The notes beneath the pieces were generated by a model, which was given only the letters and a program-made list of their open reading frames with translations, was not told the origin of the DNA and searched no databases. The position numbers and the translations under genes were made by a program. 64,000 nucleotides of DNA from Medicago truncatula (Eukaryota; Streptophyta; Magnoliopsida; Fabales; Fabaceae), in assembly GCF_003473485.1 (NCBI RefSeq), contig NC_053043.1, positions 19,842,001 to 19,906,000 on the forward strand, written 5' to 3'. Numbering within the stretch: the first letter of the stretch is position 1; every line of letters starts with the position of its first letter. Positions 22,798 through 35,524 of this stretch are shown one piece after another.

Positions 22798-25071
22798 ATG
22801 AGGGAGCAATCTGAGAACAAGAGCAAGAGTGCCAAGCCTAAAACAGGCACAAAGGAGAAGAAGAAAAGTGAGTTTGAGTTCTGCAAGGTTTGCAAAATAA
22901 ATCATGACCAAGGTCTTCGCCACAAGTATTTCCCTAAGCACAAACAATCCCTTTCCACCTTCCTCTCTCGCTTCAAAAACAAACTCTCCGATGTTCGCTT
23001 CTTCCTCAAAACACCTTCTCCTCTTACTCCTCAACTTGCTTCCGGCAATCGCTTCTGGTGTGTTTTCTGTGACCAAGATATCGATGAGCACTCCAGTTCT
23101 TTTGCCTGGTATCAATTTTTTGTTTTCAATTTATGAACTATTGTCCAGGTTTTCTTTAGCTAAATTGTAATGAACGTTCTCTTGTTCTCGAGGCAGTGAA
23201 AATGCGATTCGTCACCTAGCAAGTGTAGAACATGTGAATAATTTGAAGCACTTCTTTTGGAAATATGGTGGCACAGTGGATCAGCTGGATGTGTTTACAG
23301 TTTCTCATAATGACGTTGCAAAGGTGCCATATAAAATCTTATGTCTGTTTTTTAGGGGATTTTTTTTTTTTATATATATAAAATAACTCATTATATAGAA
23401 TGCATTTGCTCATTAAGTTACAAAAAAGCATTTGCTCATCATTTGTCATTTCTTTGCTAGTGCAGTGGGACAAGAGGTGCGCAAACCTTAAAAAGGAAGC
23501 TTCATTGCAAAGTGAGGAAAGTCCTGGAGCAGTTTTTGGACCTTCAAGTGATATCCATAATCAATCGAACAATGAAAATATTGATAGTTTTAAAAATAAT
23601 ATTTATTCCAATTCTGTGAACTCGAATGTTGTTTTGCCTTTACACTGCTACACAAATGAGTATCAGGTATCCTCTTCAGGTCACTCTGGAGTTGGAAATA
23701 CCGGCCTTTTAGATATTGGTAAATCTTCTTTACCTTCGGAAGCATGCTCCAGTGCGAATACCCTTGCTTTGCAGGATTTTGCAGGTATGCTTACCCTGTC
23801 TATTGGAAATGTCATTCCTTATTCTTTACAATTATCGGTCACTTGCGGGATTTGTTAAAAAGTTGAGACTTATCTTCCGTGTGGTTATGCTTTGTGTCTC
23901 AGCTGAACGGAGAAGTCACAAACTCCCTTATAATAGTGGACAATGGTCAAGTGATGGATACTCATATAATAAAGCGGTAAGTCTATGTGTTGGGGGGAAG
24001 AGGGGAGGGTTTCTTATGCTTTGACTCTTCTGCTTGAGAATCTAACTATTGAGTTTCAGACTTTCAGCAATTGTTGGTTGATGATTTCATTGGTTTGTAA
24101 GATCAATGTATCTAAAGTTTTTCCTAAAGTTATCTAAAATTTTCTTGTCTTCATGATCAAGGATTATAGTTTGCTTCTCGCAATGCATGCTTGTATATTT
24201 TATAATCTCTAATTTCTATTTTCACATTATTCTGATTGTTGCTCCCCTCTTGCTCTGTAGCTTTCTAATGTCTAATTTAAACACTGATAAAGGCATTGCA
24301 TTTCTTATGAATATAGCAGGTTCTTGATAATGGTAAAGTGGTCAGCGGAGAGAGTGGTCCGCAAGGTGTTCATCTATCTATAACTATATATTTTTCTTAA
24401 GTTCTTATAATTCTATAAAGTTGGGGAGCATGTGCCAATTGAATATGTAATTTTTCATAGCACTATTGCATTTGCACCTATGTGCAAAATATTTGAAGAC
24501 TTGAATGCAGAAAAAAAAGTTCTCTGTGGCATTATGACTTGCTCTTAGATAGATAACATTGAGGAGGCTGTGAATGTGATGGTAAACTAGTGTGCATGAT
24601 GCATTGTCTACTAATGACTCTGCATTTTCAGGTATACAAATGCTCACTCGGATTTCTTTTGTGCCTGCTGAAAATGGTGGTGGAAATGTTCATTCTGGAG
24701 CACCTCCGCCTTGGTTTGAAACAACTGAGGGAGTTCAGATGCATCCGAAGCCTGTTTTAGGAGACCTTGTCTCCCATTCAAACAAGTCAGGGAAGCACAA
24801 AAAGTTGAATCCTAAACGTGTTGGAGCTGCTTGGGCAGAAAAGAGAAAGATTGAAATGGAGATGGAAAAGAGGGGAGAGACTGTGAGGAACGAATGTGAT
24901 GCCAGCTGGCTTCCTAATTTTGGTAGAGTCTGGCAATCTGGCAGCAGAAGAGAATCCAGAAAAGAATTTGAAAAGGAGAAACAAGAGTTGTCAAATGTTG
25001 AAGCTCAACCTGAGATGCCAATCAAGATACAACCTTATGTTAGCAAAAGAATGGTGCGTTTTACATTCTAA
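22798..25071 (+). CDS. TTL: TTL copy 2, lacking the normal last exon
   Basis: Exons 22798-23108, 23197-23323, 23466-23784, 23903-23976, 24320-24365 and 24632-25053 match copy 1 and stay in frame. Exon 7 is absent: the copy ends inside intron 6 at 25648. Reading on from exon 6 gives VRFTF and a stop at 25069-25071, for a predicted 438 residues against 440 in copy 1. Both zinc-finger motifs and all conserved blocks are intact. Differences include Thr for Ile at residue 18, Tyr for Cys in exon 4 (GYSYNKA) and Leu after DASW. It could be functional if the seven terminal residues are dispensable, or a pseudogene if the transcript lacks a proper polyadenylation signal. Confidence 0.75.
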
Positions 25072-25646
25072 ATATTATGGGTTTGATTTGTTTCAAAACT
25101 GTCTGTCAAAACCAGTCTGCTTTGTGCCTGACCGAGCCCAAGCTTGGCATGTTTGGTATATGGGTTGCAAAATGGGCAGAGTCAGGGGCGGTTGGTTTCA
25201 TATCAATGGGGTAGCATTTGCTACCCCAAAAGAAAAAAAAAATCTTGAATAATGTAGTATAGTTTTGTATGTAGCTACCCCATTGATATATTATTTGGCT
25301 ACTCCAAACAATTTTTGTTGGTTTAAGGAAGGATGATATCAATAAAATATAGATAATCTATTTAGTTTAGTATCAATTATAGATAAATTTGACTTAAAAC
25401 TTCATAGAGCACAACTTTTATAAATAATTATTGTTAGATTTTATTTTCTTTACTGTCGTTTCATTAAATATAAGTAAAAATTATCGTTATTGATTAAGTT
25501 CAATATATTAGTTTTTAAAATATATATATATTTTTTGTATTTGGCCTCCTCATAAATATTGTGCTAGCTTCGCCGTTTTGCAGAGTACTTCAGACTGATC
25601 ATACCACCATGTCTAGAATGGTGGTATCAATTGTATACAGATAAAA

Positions 25647-25706
25647 CAAATGCATTTAATTGGGCAGATGCGGGTAGATGAACTTCAGACTGATCATACC
25701 ACCATG
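25647..25706. other. 60-bp mosaic junction between TTL intron 6 and the hAT-like element
   Basis: Within 60 bases the sequence follows, in order: TTL intron 6 (to ATAAAACA), a hAT piece matching about 20764-20774, another hAT piece matching about 20674-20704, TTL intron again (ACTTCAGACTGATCATACCA, then CCATG), and the hAT element from CCCGACCC. Shared bases at the switches are CA, TTTA, ACTTCA and about one base. The junction recurs at 30562-30621, 35465-35524, 40364-40423 and 45267-45326. Confidence 0.85.
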
Positions 25707-28700
25707 CCCGACCCAACCCGCAAAAAACCGGAGGAAACAACCCGATATGTGCGGGTTATAGCGGGTTAACGGGTCTACGGGTTATAAACACGGGTATTTA
25801 AGAGTTTAATTGGGCAGATGCGGGTAGATGAACTTCAACCGCGGGTACCCGAACCCGCCCGTGAATACAAATAATTTATGGGAATTGATGATAATCAAAT
25901 GCATTTAGGGAGTAATAACTACTTTCATTTGCGGTGCAAGTTTTTTAGCAATATAATAACACCTTTGGTTGACCAATTCAATACTATTTTATATCACATT
26001 TATTTTTATTTACTACTAGGATTTTACGTTGTAGTTATTTCCTTTTATGTTTTCCATTGAAACGTTACAGCAAAACATCATATCTCTCACGGCTTCTTCA
26101 CCACCACCATGCTCCATCAGTATCAATTACTTTTCTTCAAACATTAACACCATGTTCTGTTAGTCTCCCTTATTTTTCTTTTGACTACGTCCCTCCTCTT
26201 TTCTCTTCTGCATCTTCTTTTACTTCTCAAATCTCAGTTTTTATTTCAATTTTCATTTTCTTCTTGATGTTTTGTTGGTTGATGAATGATGTAGATCTGA
26301 GGTGAGGCTACTGTTTTTTCAAATTTCTATTATGAATCTTCTCAACCCGCGTGAACCCACCCGTAAACCCGCAACCCGAAAGACCCGAACCCGTGCAAAC
26401 CGAAGAAGAAAAGCTAGCTTAAATGGGTCTGTACACACAAACCGCGGGTTGAGCTGGGTCGAGCTTTCAGACCCGAACCCGCCCGAACCCGCCCGTTGTC
26501 CACCCCTAGACTATGTGGTACCCCAACCATTAAACAATTCAAAAATGATGAGTAACCCAGTAATAGCGACTCAAAAGTTTATTTGAGATAATCTGATCGA
26601 AAAAGCACAAAACTCAGGAGCTGTGTGCTGCTTCGCCCTTGCATTGCATCAGATACAAATTGGAGTCACAGTGAACTCTCCTGGCCGAAAAACACACCAG
26701 AGTTGTCCGTGTATCAGAAACTGTGAGGAATTCCTTCTAAATTTCCTTTTTTTTTTTTTTAATAAATTAGAATTTTCCTTCCCTTCTCCTGTAGCATGCG
26801 ATTCCACCGCGATGGTCACCCCTCAAAAGGCAACGCACTAATGATTGAATTGCGTCGCAGAAAGAAAGAGAGGGGAGGGGCTTACGATTGAAAAAGGTGC
26901 CTGGGAGAATCTGATTCCTATTCAAATCATTGTTGTTTAATGAATAGTTGAATACGTTTGCTCAATTTCTGATACTACCCTTATTCACACACTTATTGTT
27001 TCTTCAACTTTTCTTATGAAACCAATGTACTGGGTTACTCATCATTTTTGAATTGTTTAATGGTTGGGGTACCACATACAATAGAAAAGATGACCTGTAT
27101 GTTCTGCAGTAAGGAGAGTATATGAGATGGAGGATATTTAGATCACTAGAGACAAAGACCTAGAAAAACTATATAATATGGTTTATGATAGAACATTATG
27201 GCATGATTTGATCCATGTAGCCGTCCCCACTTAGTGGGATAAAGCTTGGTTGTTGTTGTTATTTTCTTATTTATTTTTTGAATGGTGTTCTTGTTGTTAT
27301 TGATTGCTGTTGTCGCACCATATGAAAAAATAAAAAAAGTTATAGTCCATTCGAGTTTTAATTAGAAAAAACTCAAAATTAAACCCATAGTAAATAAGTA
27401 AGGTGCTGAAGCTTGCAATAATTGCATCTATAGTTCAATATTTATCTGTTTTTCTAATTTTGTAACTGGCTGTTGGAGTTATCAGCTTTTAGGCTTTACG
27501 AGCACTTCCCATGGCTAATGTTGGGCTGGTTGAGTAGTGCGGCCTTGCCCAATATAGACTCTGCCATTTGGGACTTTATTGTCATTGTTACTTTACCATT
27601 CAAACCATTGAAATGACATTCTTGTCTACATGAGAAAGTGTGAATGATAAGTTAAATTCACCATGGTGTTTTCGTTCGTAGGGACAGCCGAAAGAGAATC
27701 CATTTATAATGAGGGAGCAATCTGAGAACAAGAGCAAGAGTGCCAAGCCTAAAACAGGCACAAAGGAGAAGAAGAAAAGTGAGTTTGAGTTCTGCAAGGT
27801 TTGCAAAATAAATCATGACCAAGGTCTTCGCCACAAGTATTTCCCTAAGCACAAACAATCCCTTTCCACCTTCCTCTCTCGCTTCAAAAACAAACTCTCC
27901 GATGTTCGCTTCTTCCTCAAAACACCTTCTCCTCTTACTCCTCAACTTGCTTCCGGCAATCGCTTCTGGTGTGTTTTCTGTGACCAAGATATCGATGAGC
28001 ACTCCAGTTCTTTTGCCTGGTATCAATTTTTTGTTTTCAATTTATGAACTATTGTCCAGGTTTTCTTTAGCTAAATTGTAATGAACGTTCTCTTGTTCTC
28101 GAGGCAGTGAAAATGCGATTCGTCACCTAGCAAGTGTAGAACATGTGAATAATTTGAAGCACTTCTTTTGGAAATATGGTGGCACAGTGGATCAGCTGGA
28201 TGTGTTTACAGTTTCTCATAATGACGTTGCAAAGGTGCCATATAAAATCTTATGTCTGTTTTTTAGGGGATTTTTTTTTTTTTTTTTTATATATAAAATA
28301 ACTCATTATATAGAATGCATTTGCTCATTAAGTTACAAAAAAGCATTTGCTCATCATTTGTCATTTCTTTGCTAGTGCAGTGGGACAAGAGGTGCGCAAA
28401 CCTTAAAAAAGAAGCTTCATTGCAAAGTGAGGAAAGTCCTGGAGCAGTTTTTGGACCTTCAAGTGATATCCATAATCAATCGAACAATGAAAATATTGAT
28501 AGTTTTAAAAATAATATTTATTCCAATTCTGTGAACTCGAATGTTGTTTTGCCTTTACACTGCTACACAAATGAGTATCAGGTATCCTCTTCAGGTCACT
28601 CTGGAGTTGGAAATACCGGCCTTTTAGATATTGGTAAATCTTCTTTACCTTCGGAAGCATGCTCCAGTGCGAATACCCTTGCTTTGCAGGATTTTGCAGG

Positions 28701-30621
28701 TATGCTTACCCTGTCTATTGGAAATGTCATTCCTTATTCTTTACAATTATCGGTCACTTGCGGGATTTGTTAAAAAGTTGAGACTTATCTTCCGTGTGGT
28801 TATGCTTTGTGTCTCAGCTGAACGGAGAAGTCACAAACTCCCTTATAATAGTGGACAATGGTCAAGTGATGGATACTCATATAATAAAGCGGTAAGTCTA
28901 TGTGTTGGGGGGAAGAGGGGAGGGTTTCTTATGCTTTGACTCTTCTGCTTGAGAATCTAACTATTGAGTTTCAGACTTTCAGCAATTGTTGGTTGATGAT
29001 TTCATTGGTTTGTAAGATCAATGTATCTAAAGTTTTTCCTAAAGTTATCTAAAATTTTCTTGTCTTCATGATCAAGGATTATAGTTTGCTTCTCGCAATG
29101 CATGCTTGTATATTTTATAATCTCTAATTTCTATTTTCACATTATTCTGATTGTTGCTCCCCTCTTGCTCTGTAGCTTTCTAATGTCTAATTTAAACACT
29201 GATAAAGGCATTGCATTTCTTATGAATATAGCAGGTTCTTGATAATGGTAAAGTGGTCAGCGGAGAGAGTGGTCCGCAAGGTGTTCATCTATCTATAACT
29301 ATATATTTTTCTTAAGTTCTTATAATTCTATAAAGTTGGGGAGCATGTGCCAATTGAATATGTAATTTTTCATAGCACTATTGCATTTGCACCTATGTGC
29401 AAAATATTTGAAGACTTGAATGCAGAAAAAAAAGTTCTCTGTGGCATTATGACTTGCTCTTAGATAGATAACATTGAGGAGGCTGTGAATGTGATGGTAA
29501 ACTAGTGTGCATGATGCATTGTCTACTAATGACTCTGCATTTTCAGGTATACAAATGCTCACTCGGATTTCTTTTGTGCCTGCTGAAAATGGTGGTGGAA
29601 ATGTTCATTCTGGAGCACCTCCGCCTTGGTTTGAAACAACTGAGGGAGTTCAGATGCATCCGAAGCCTGTTTTAGGAGACCTTGTCTCCCATTCAAACAA
29701 GTCAGGGAAGCACAAAAAGTTGAATCCTAAACGCGTTGGAGCTGCTTGGGCAGAAAAGAGAAAGATTGAAATGGAGATGGAAAAGAGGGGAGAGACTGTG
29801 AGGAACGAATGTGATGCCAGCTGGCTTCCTAATTTTGGTAGAGTCTGGCAATCTGGCAGCAGAAGAGAATCCAGAAAAGAATTTGAAAAGGAGAAACAAG
29901 AGTTGTCAAATGTTGAAGCTCAACCTAAGATGCCAATCAAGATACAACCTTATGTTAGCAAAAGAATGGTGCGTTTTACATTCTAAATATTATGGGTTTG
30001 ATTTGTTTCAAAACTGTCTGTCAAAACCAGTCTGCTTTGTGCCTGACCGAGCCCAAGCTTGGCATGTTTGGTATATGGGTTGCAAAATGGGCAGAGTCAG
30101 GGGCGGTTGGTTTCATATCAATGGGGTAGCATTTGCTACCCCAAAAGAAAAAAAAAATCTTGAATAATGTAGTATAGTTTTGTATGTAGCTACCCCATTG
30201 ATATATTATTTGGCTACTCCAAACAATTTTTGTTGGTTTAAAGAAGGATGATATCAATAAAATATAGATAATCTATTTAGTTTAGTATCAATTATAGATA
30301 AATTTGACTTAAAACTTCATAGAGCACAACTTTTATAAATAATTATTGTTAGATTTTATTTTCTTTACTGTCGTTTCATTAAATATAAGTAAAAATTATC
30401 GTTATTGATTAAGTTCAATATATTAGTTTTTAAAATATATATATATTTTTTGTATTTGGCCTCCTCATAAATATTGTGCTAGCTTCGCCGTTTTGCAGAG
30501 TACTTCAGACTGATCATACCACCATGTCTAGAATGGTGGTATCAATTGTATACAGATAAAACAAATGCATTTAATTGGGCAGATGCGGGTAGATGAACTT
30601 CAGACTGATCATACCACCATG
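25707..30621 (+). repeat. TTL array unit 2 (4915 bp)
   Basis: Same order as unit 1, but the spacer (about 26510-27085) keeps only a ~50-base piece of the left inverted arm, and its centre is in direct orientation with the right arm (CAAAAGTTTATTTGAGATAA onward). The hAT part retains the doubled CCCGAACCCGCCCG end seen in unit 1, which units 3-5 have lost. Confidence 0.9.
27709..29986 (+). CDS. TTL: TTL copy 3, lacking the normal last exon
   Basis: Exons 27709-28019, 28108-28234, 28381-28699, 28818-28891, 29235-29280 and 29547-29968 are open and in frame. Read-through gives VRFTF and a stop at 29984-29986. It shares the GYSYNKA variant and an intron 3 variant (GTGGTTATGC) with copy 2, and has a private Lys for Glu near the end (AQPKMP). 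Zinc ligands intact. Same C-terminal truncation as copy 2. Confidence 0.75.
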
Positions 30622-33600
30622 CCCGACCCAACCCGCAAAAAACCGGAGGAAACAACCCGATATGTGCGGGTTATAGCGGGTTAACGGGTCTACGGGTTAT
30701 AAACACGGGTATTTAAGAGTTTAATTGGGCAGATGCGGGTAGATGAACTTCAACCGCGGGTACCCGAACCCGCCCGCGAATACAAATAATTTATGGGAAT
30801 TGATGATAATCAAATGCATTTAGGGAGTAATAACTACTTTCATTTGCGGTGCAAGTTTTTTAGCAATATAATAACACCTTTGGTTGACCAATTCAATACT
30901 ATTTTATATCACATTTATTTTTATTTACTACTAGGATTTTACTTTGTAGTTATTTCCTTTTATGTTTTCCATTGAAACGTTACAGCAAAACATCATCTCT
31001 CTCACGGCTTCTTCACCACCACCATGCTCCATCAGTATCAATTACTTTTCTTCAAACATTAACACCATGTTCTGTTAGTCTCCCTTATTTTTCTTTTGAC
31101 TACGTCCCTCCTCTTTTCTCTTCTGCATCTTCTTTTACTTCTCAAATCTCAGTTTTTATTTCAATTTTCATTTTCTTCTTGATGTTTTGTTGGTTGATGA
31201 ATGATGTAGATCTGAGGTGAGGCTACTGTTTTTTCAAATTTCTATTATGAATCTTCTCAACCCGCGTGAACCCACCCGTAAACCCGCAACCCGAAAGACC
31301 CGAACCCGTGCAAACCGAAGAAGAAAAGCTAGCTTAAATGGGTCTGTACACACAAACCGCGGGTTGAGCTGGGTCGAGCTTTCAGACCCGAACCCGCCCG
31401 TTGTCCACCCCTAGACTATGTGGTACCCCAACCATTAAACAATTCAAAAATGATGAGTAACCCAGTAATAGCGACTCAAAAGTTTATTTGAGATAATCTG
31501 ATCGAAAAAGCACAAAACTCAGGAGCTGTGTGCTGCTTCGCCCTTGCATTGCATCAGATACAAATTGGAGTCACAGTGAACTCTCCTGGCCGGAAAACAC
31601 ACCAGAGTTGTCCGTGTATCAGAAACTGTGAGGAATTCCTTCTAAATTTCCTTTTTTTTTTTTTTTAATAAATTAGAATTTTCCTTCCCTTCTCCTGTAG
31701 CATGCGATTCCACCGCGATGGTCACCCCTCAAAAGGCAACGCACTAATGATTGAATTGCGTCGCAGAAAGAAAGAGAGGGGAGGGGCTTACGATTGAAAA
31801 AGGTGCCTGGGAGAATCTGATTCCTATTCAAATCATTGTTGTTTAATGAATAGTTGAATACGTTTGCTCAATTTCTGATACTACCCTTATTCACACACTT
31901 ATTGTTTCTTCAACTTTTCTTATGAAACCAATGTACTGGGTTACTCATCATTTTTGAATTGTTTAATGGTTGGGGTACCACATACAATAGAAAAGATGAC
32001 CTGTATGTTCTGCAGTAAGGAGAGTATATGAGATGGAGGATATTTAGATCACTAGAGACAAAGACCTAGAAAAACTATATAATATGGTTTATGATAGAAC
32101 ATTATGGCATGATTTGATCCATGTAGCCGTCCCCACTTAGTGGGATAAAGCTTGGTTGTTGTTGTTATTTTCTTATTTATTTTTTGAATGGTGTTCTTGT
32201 TGTTATTGATTGCTGTTGTCGCACCATATGAAAAAATAAAAAAAGTTATAGTCCATTCGAGTTTTAATTAGAAAAAACTCAAAATTAAACCCATAGTAAA
32301 TAAGTAAGGTGCTGAAGCTTGCAATAATTGCATCTATAGTTCAATATTTATCTGTTTTTCTAATTTTGTAACTGGCTGTTGGAGTTATCAGCTTTTAGGC
32401 TTTACGAGCACTTCCCATGGCTAATGTTGGGCTGGTTGAGTAGTGCGGCCTTGCCCAATATAGACTCTGCCATTTGGGACTTTATTGTCATTGTTACTTT
32501 ACCATTCAAACCATTGAAATGACATTCTTGTCTACATGAGAAAGTGTGAATGATAAGTTAAATTCACCATGGTGTTTTCGTTCGTAGGGACAGCCGAAAG
32601 AGAATCCATTTATAATGAGGGAGCAATCTGAGAACAAGAGCAAGAGTGCCAAGCCTAAAACAGGCACAAAGGAGAAGAAGAAAAGTGAGTTTGAGTTCTG
32701 CAAGGTTTGCAAAATAAATCATGACCAAGGTCTTCGCCACAAGTATTTCCCTAAGCACAAACAATCCCTTTCCACCTTCCTCTCTCGCTTCAAAAACAAA
32801 CTCTCCGATGTTCGCTTCTTCCTCAAAACACCTTCTCCTCTTACTCCTCAACTTGCTTCCGGCAATCGCTTCTGGTGTGTTTTCTGTGACCAAGATATCG
32901 ATGAGCACTCCAGTTCTTTTGCCTGGTATCAATTTTTTGTTTTCAATTTATGAACTATTGTCCAGGTTTTCTTTAGCTAAATTGTAATGAACGTTCTCTT
33001 GTTCTCGAGGCAGTGAAAATGCGATTCGTCACCTAGCAAGTGTAGAACATGTGAATAATTTGAAGCACTTCTTTTGGAAATATGGTGGCACAGTGGATCA
33101 GCTGGATGTGTTTACAGTTTCTCATAATGACGTTGCAAAGGTGCCATATAAAATCTTATGTCTGTTTTTTAGGGGATTTTTTTTTTTTTTTTTATATATA
33201 AAATAACTCATTATATAGAATGCATTTGCTCATTAAGTTACAAAAAAGCATTTGCTCATCATTTGTCATTTCTTTGCTAGTGCAGTGGGACAAGAGGTGC
33301 GCAAACCTTAAAAAAGAAGCTTCATTGCAAAGTGAGGAAAGTCCTGGAGCAGTTTTTGGACCTTCAAGTGATATCCATAATCAATCGAACAATGAAAATA
33401 TTGATAGTTTTAAAAATAATATTTATTCCAATTCTGTGAACTCGAATGTTGTTTTGCCTTTACACTGCTACACAAATGAGTATCAGGTATCCTCTTCAGG
33501 TCACTCTGGAGTTGGAAATACCGGCCTTTTAGATATTGGTAAATCTTCTTTACCTTCGGAAGCATGCTCCAGTGCGAATACCCTTGCTTTGCAGGATTTT

Positions 33601-35524
33601 GCAGGTATGCTTACCCTGTCTATTGGAAATGTCATTCCTTATTCTTTACAATTATCGGTCACTTGCGGGATTTGTTAAAAAGTTGAGACTTATCTTCCGT
33701 GTGCTTATGCTTTGTGTCTCAGCTGAACGGAGAAGTCACAAACTCCCTTATAATAGTGGACAATGGTCAAGTGATGGATACTCATGTAATAAAGCGGTAA
33801 GTCTATGTGTTGGGGGGAAGAGGGGAGGGTTTCTTAGGCTTTGACTCTTCTGCTTGAGAATCTAACTATTGAGTTTCAGACTTTCAGCAATTGTTGGTTG
33901 ATGATTTCATTGGTTTGTAAGATCAATGTATCTAAAGTTTTTCCTAAAGTTATCTAAAATTTTCTTGTCTTCATGATCAAGGATTATAGTTTGCTTCTCG
34001 CAATGCATGCTTGTATATTTTATAATCTCTAATTTCTATTTTCACATTATTCTGATTGTTGCTCCCCTCTTGCTCTGTAGCTTTCTAATGTCTAATTTAA
34101 ACACTGATAAAGGCATTGCATTTCTTATGAATATAGCAGGTTCTTGATAATGGTAAAGTGGTCAGCGGAGAGAGTGGTCCGCAAGGTGTTCATCTATCTA
34201 TAACTATATATTTTTCTTAAGTTCTTATAATTCTATAAAGTTGGGGAGCATGTGCCAATTGAATATGTAATTTTTCATAGCACTATTGCATTTGCACCTA
34301 TGTGCAAAATATTTGAAGACTTGAATGCAGAAAAAAAGTTCTCTGTGGCATTATGACTTGCTCTTAGATAGATAACATTGAGGAGGCTGTGAATGTGATG
34401 GTAAACTAGTGTGCATGATGCATTGTCTACTAATGACTCTGCATTTTCAGGTATACAAATGCTCACTCGGATTTCTTTTGTGCCTGCTGAAAATGGTGGT
34501 GGAAATGTTCATTCTGGTGCACCTCCGCCTTGGTTTGAAACAACTGAGGGAGTTCAGATGCATCCGAAGCCTGTTTTAGGAGACCTTGTCTCCCATTCAA
34601 ACAAGTCAGGGAAGCACAAAAAGTTGAATCCTAAACGCGTTGGAGCTGCTTGGGCAGAAAAGAGAAAGATTGAAATGGAGATGGAAAAGAGGGGAGAGAC
34701 TGTGAGGAACGAATGTGATGCCAGCTGGCTTCCTAATTTTGGTAGAGTCTGGCAATCTGGCAGCAGAAGAGAATCCAGAAAAGAATTTGAAAAGGAGAAA
34801 CAAGAGTTGTCAAATGTTGAAGCTCAACCTGAGATGCCAATCAAGATACAACCTTATGTTAGCAAAAGAATGGTGCGTTTTACATTCTAAATATTATGGG
34901 TTTGATTTGTTTCAAAACTGTCTGTCAAAACCAGTCTGCTTTGTGCCTGACCGAGCCCAAGCTTGGCATGTTTGGTATATGGGTTGCAAAATGGGCAGAG
35001 TCAGGGGCGGTTGGTTTCATATCAATGGGGTAGCATTTGCTACCCCAAAAGAAAAAAAAATCTTGAATAATGTAGTATAGTTTTGTATGTAGCTACCCCA
35101 TTGATATATTATTTGGCTACTCCAAACAATTTTTGTTGGTTTAAAGAAGGATGATATCAATAAAATATAGATAATCTATTTAGTTTAGTATCAATTATAG
35201 ATAAATTTGACTTAAAACTTCATAGAGCACAACTTTTATAAATAATTATTGTTAGATTTTATTTTCTTTACTGTCGTTTCATTAAATATAAGTAAAAGTT
35301 ATCGTTATTGATTAAGTTCAATATATTAGTTTTTAAAATATATATATATTTTTTGTATTTGGCCTCCTCATAAATATTGTGCTAGCTTCGCCGTTTTGCA
35401 GAGTACTTCAGACTGATCATACCACCATGTCTAGAATGGTGGTATCAATTGTATACAGATAAAACAAATGCATTTAATTGGGCAGATGCGGGTAGATGAA
35501 CTTCAGACTGATCATACCACCATG
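30622..35524 (+). repeat. TTL array unit 3 (4903 bp)
   Basis: Spacer as in unit 2. The right end of the hAT element is shortened to a single CCCGAACCCGCCCG. It encodes TTL copy 4. Confidence 0.9.
32615..34890 (+). CDS. TTL: TTL copy 4, lacking the normal last exon
   Basis: Exons 32615-32925, 33014-33140, 33286-33604, 33723-33796, 34140-34185 and 34451-34872 are in frame; read-through stop at 34888-34890. Carries the Cys variant in exon 4 (GYSCNKA) shared with copies 1, 5 and 6 but not 2 and 3. Zinc ligands intact. Confidence 0.75.

Larger units (their letters stand above)
20572..25706 (+). repeat. TTL array unit 1 (5135 bp)
   Basis: Order: hAT-like element, long palindromic spacer (21378-22171), RTE tail (about 22188-22345), TTL upstream region, TTL exons 1-6, mosaic junction (25647-25706). 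It is about 220 bases longer than the other units because the spacer has a full-length inverted arm. In it the spacer centre is in opposite orientation to units 2-5. Confidence 0.9.

Noticed and set aside
22747-23115. 122-residue minus-strand open frame, repeated in every TTL copy
   Set aside because: It is antisense to TTL exon 1, which has zinc-finger motifs and family similarity on the plus strand; the minus frame has none.
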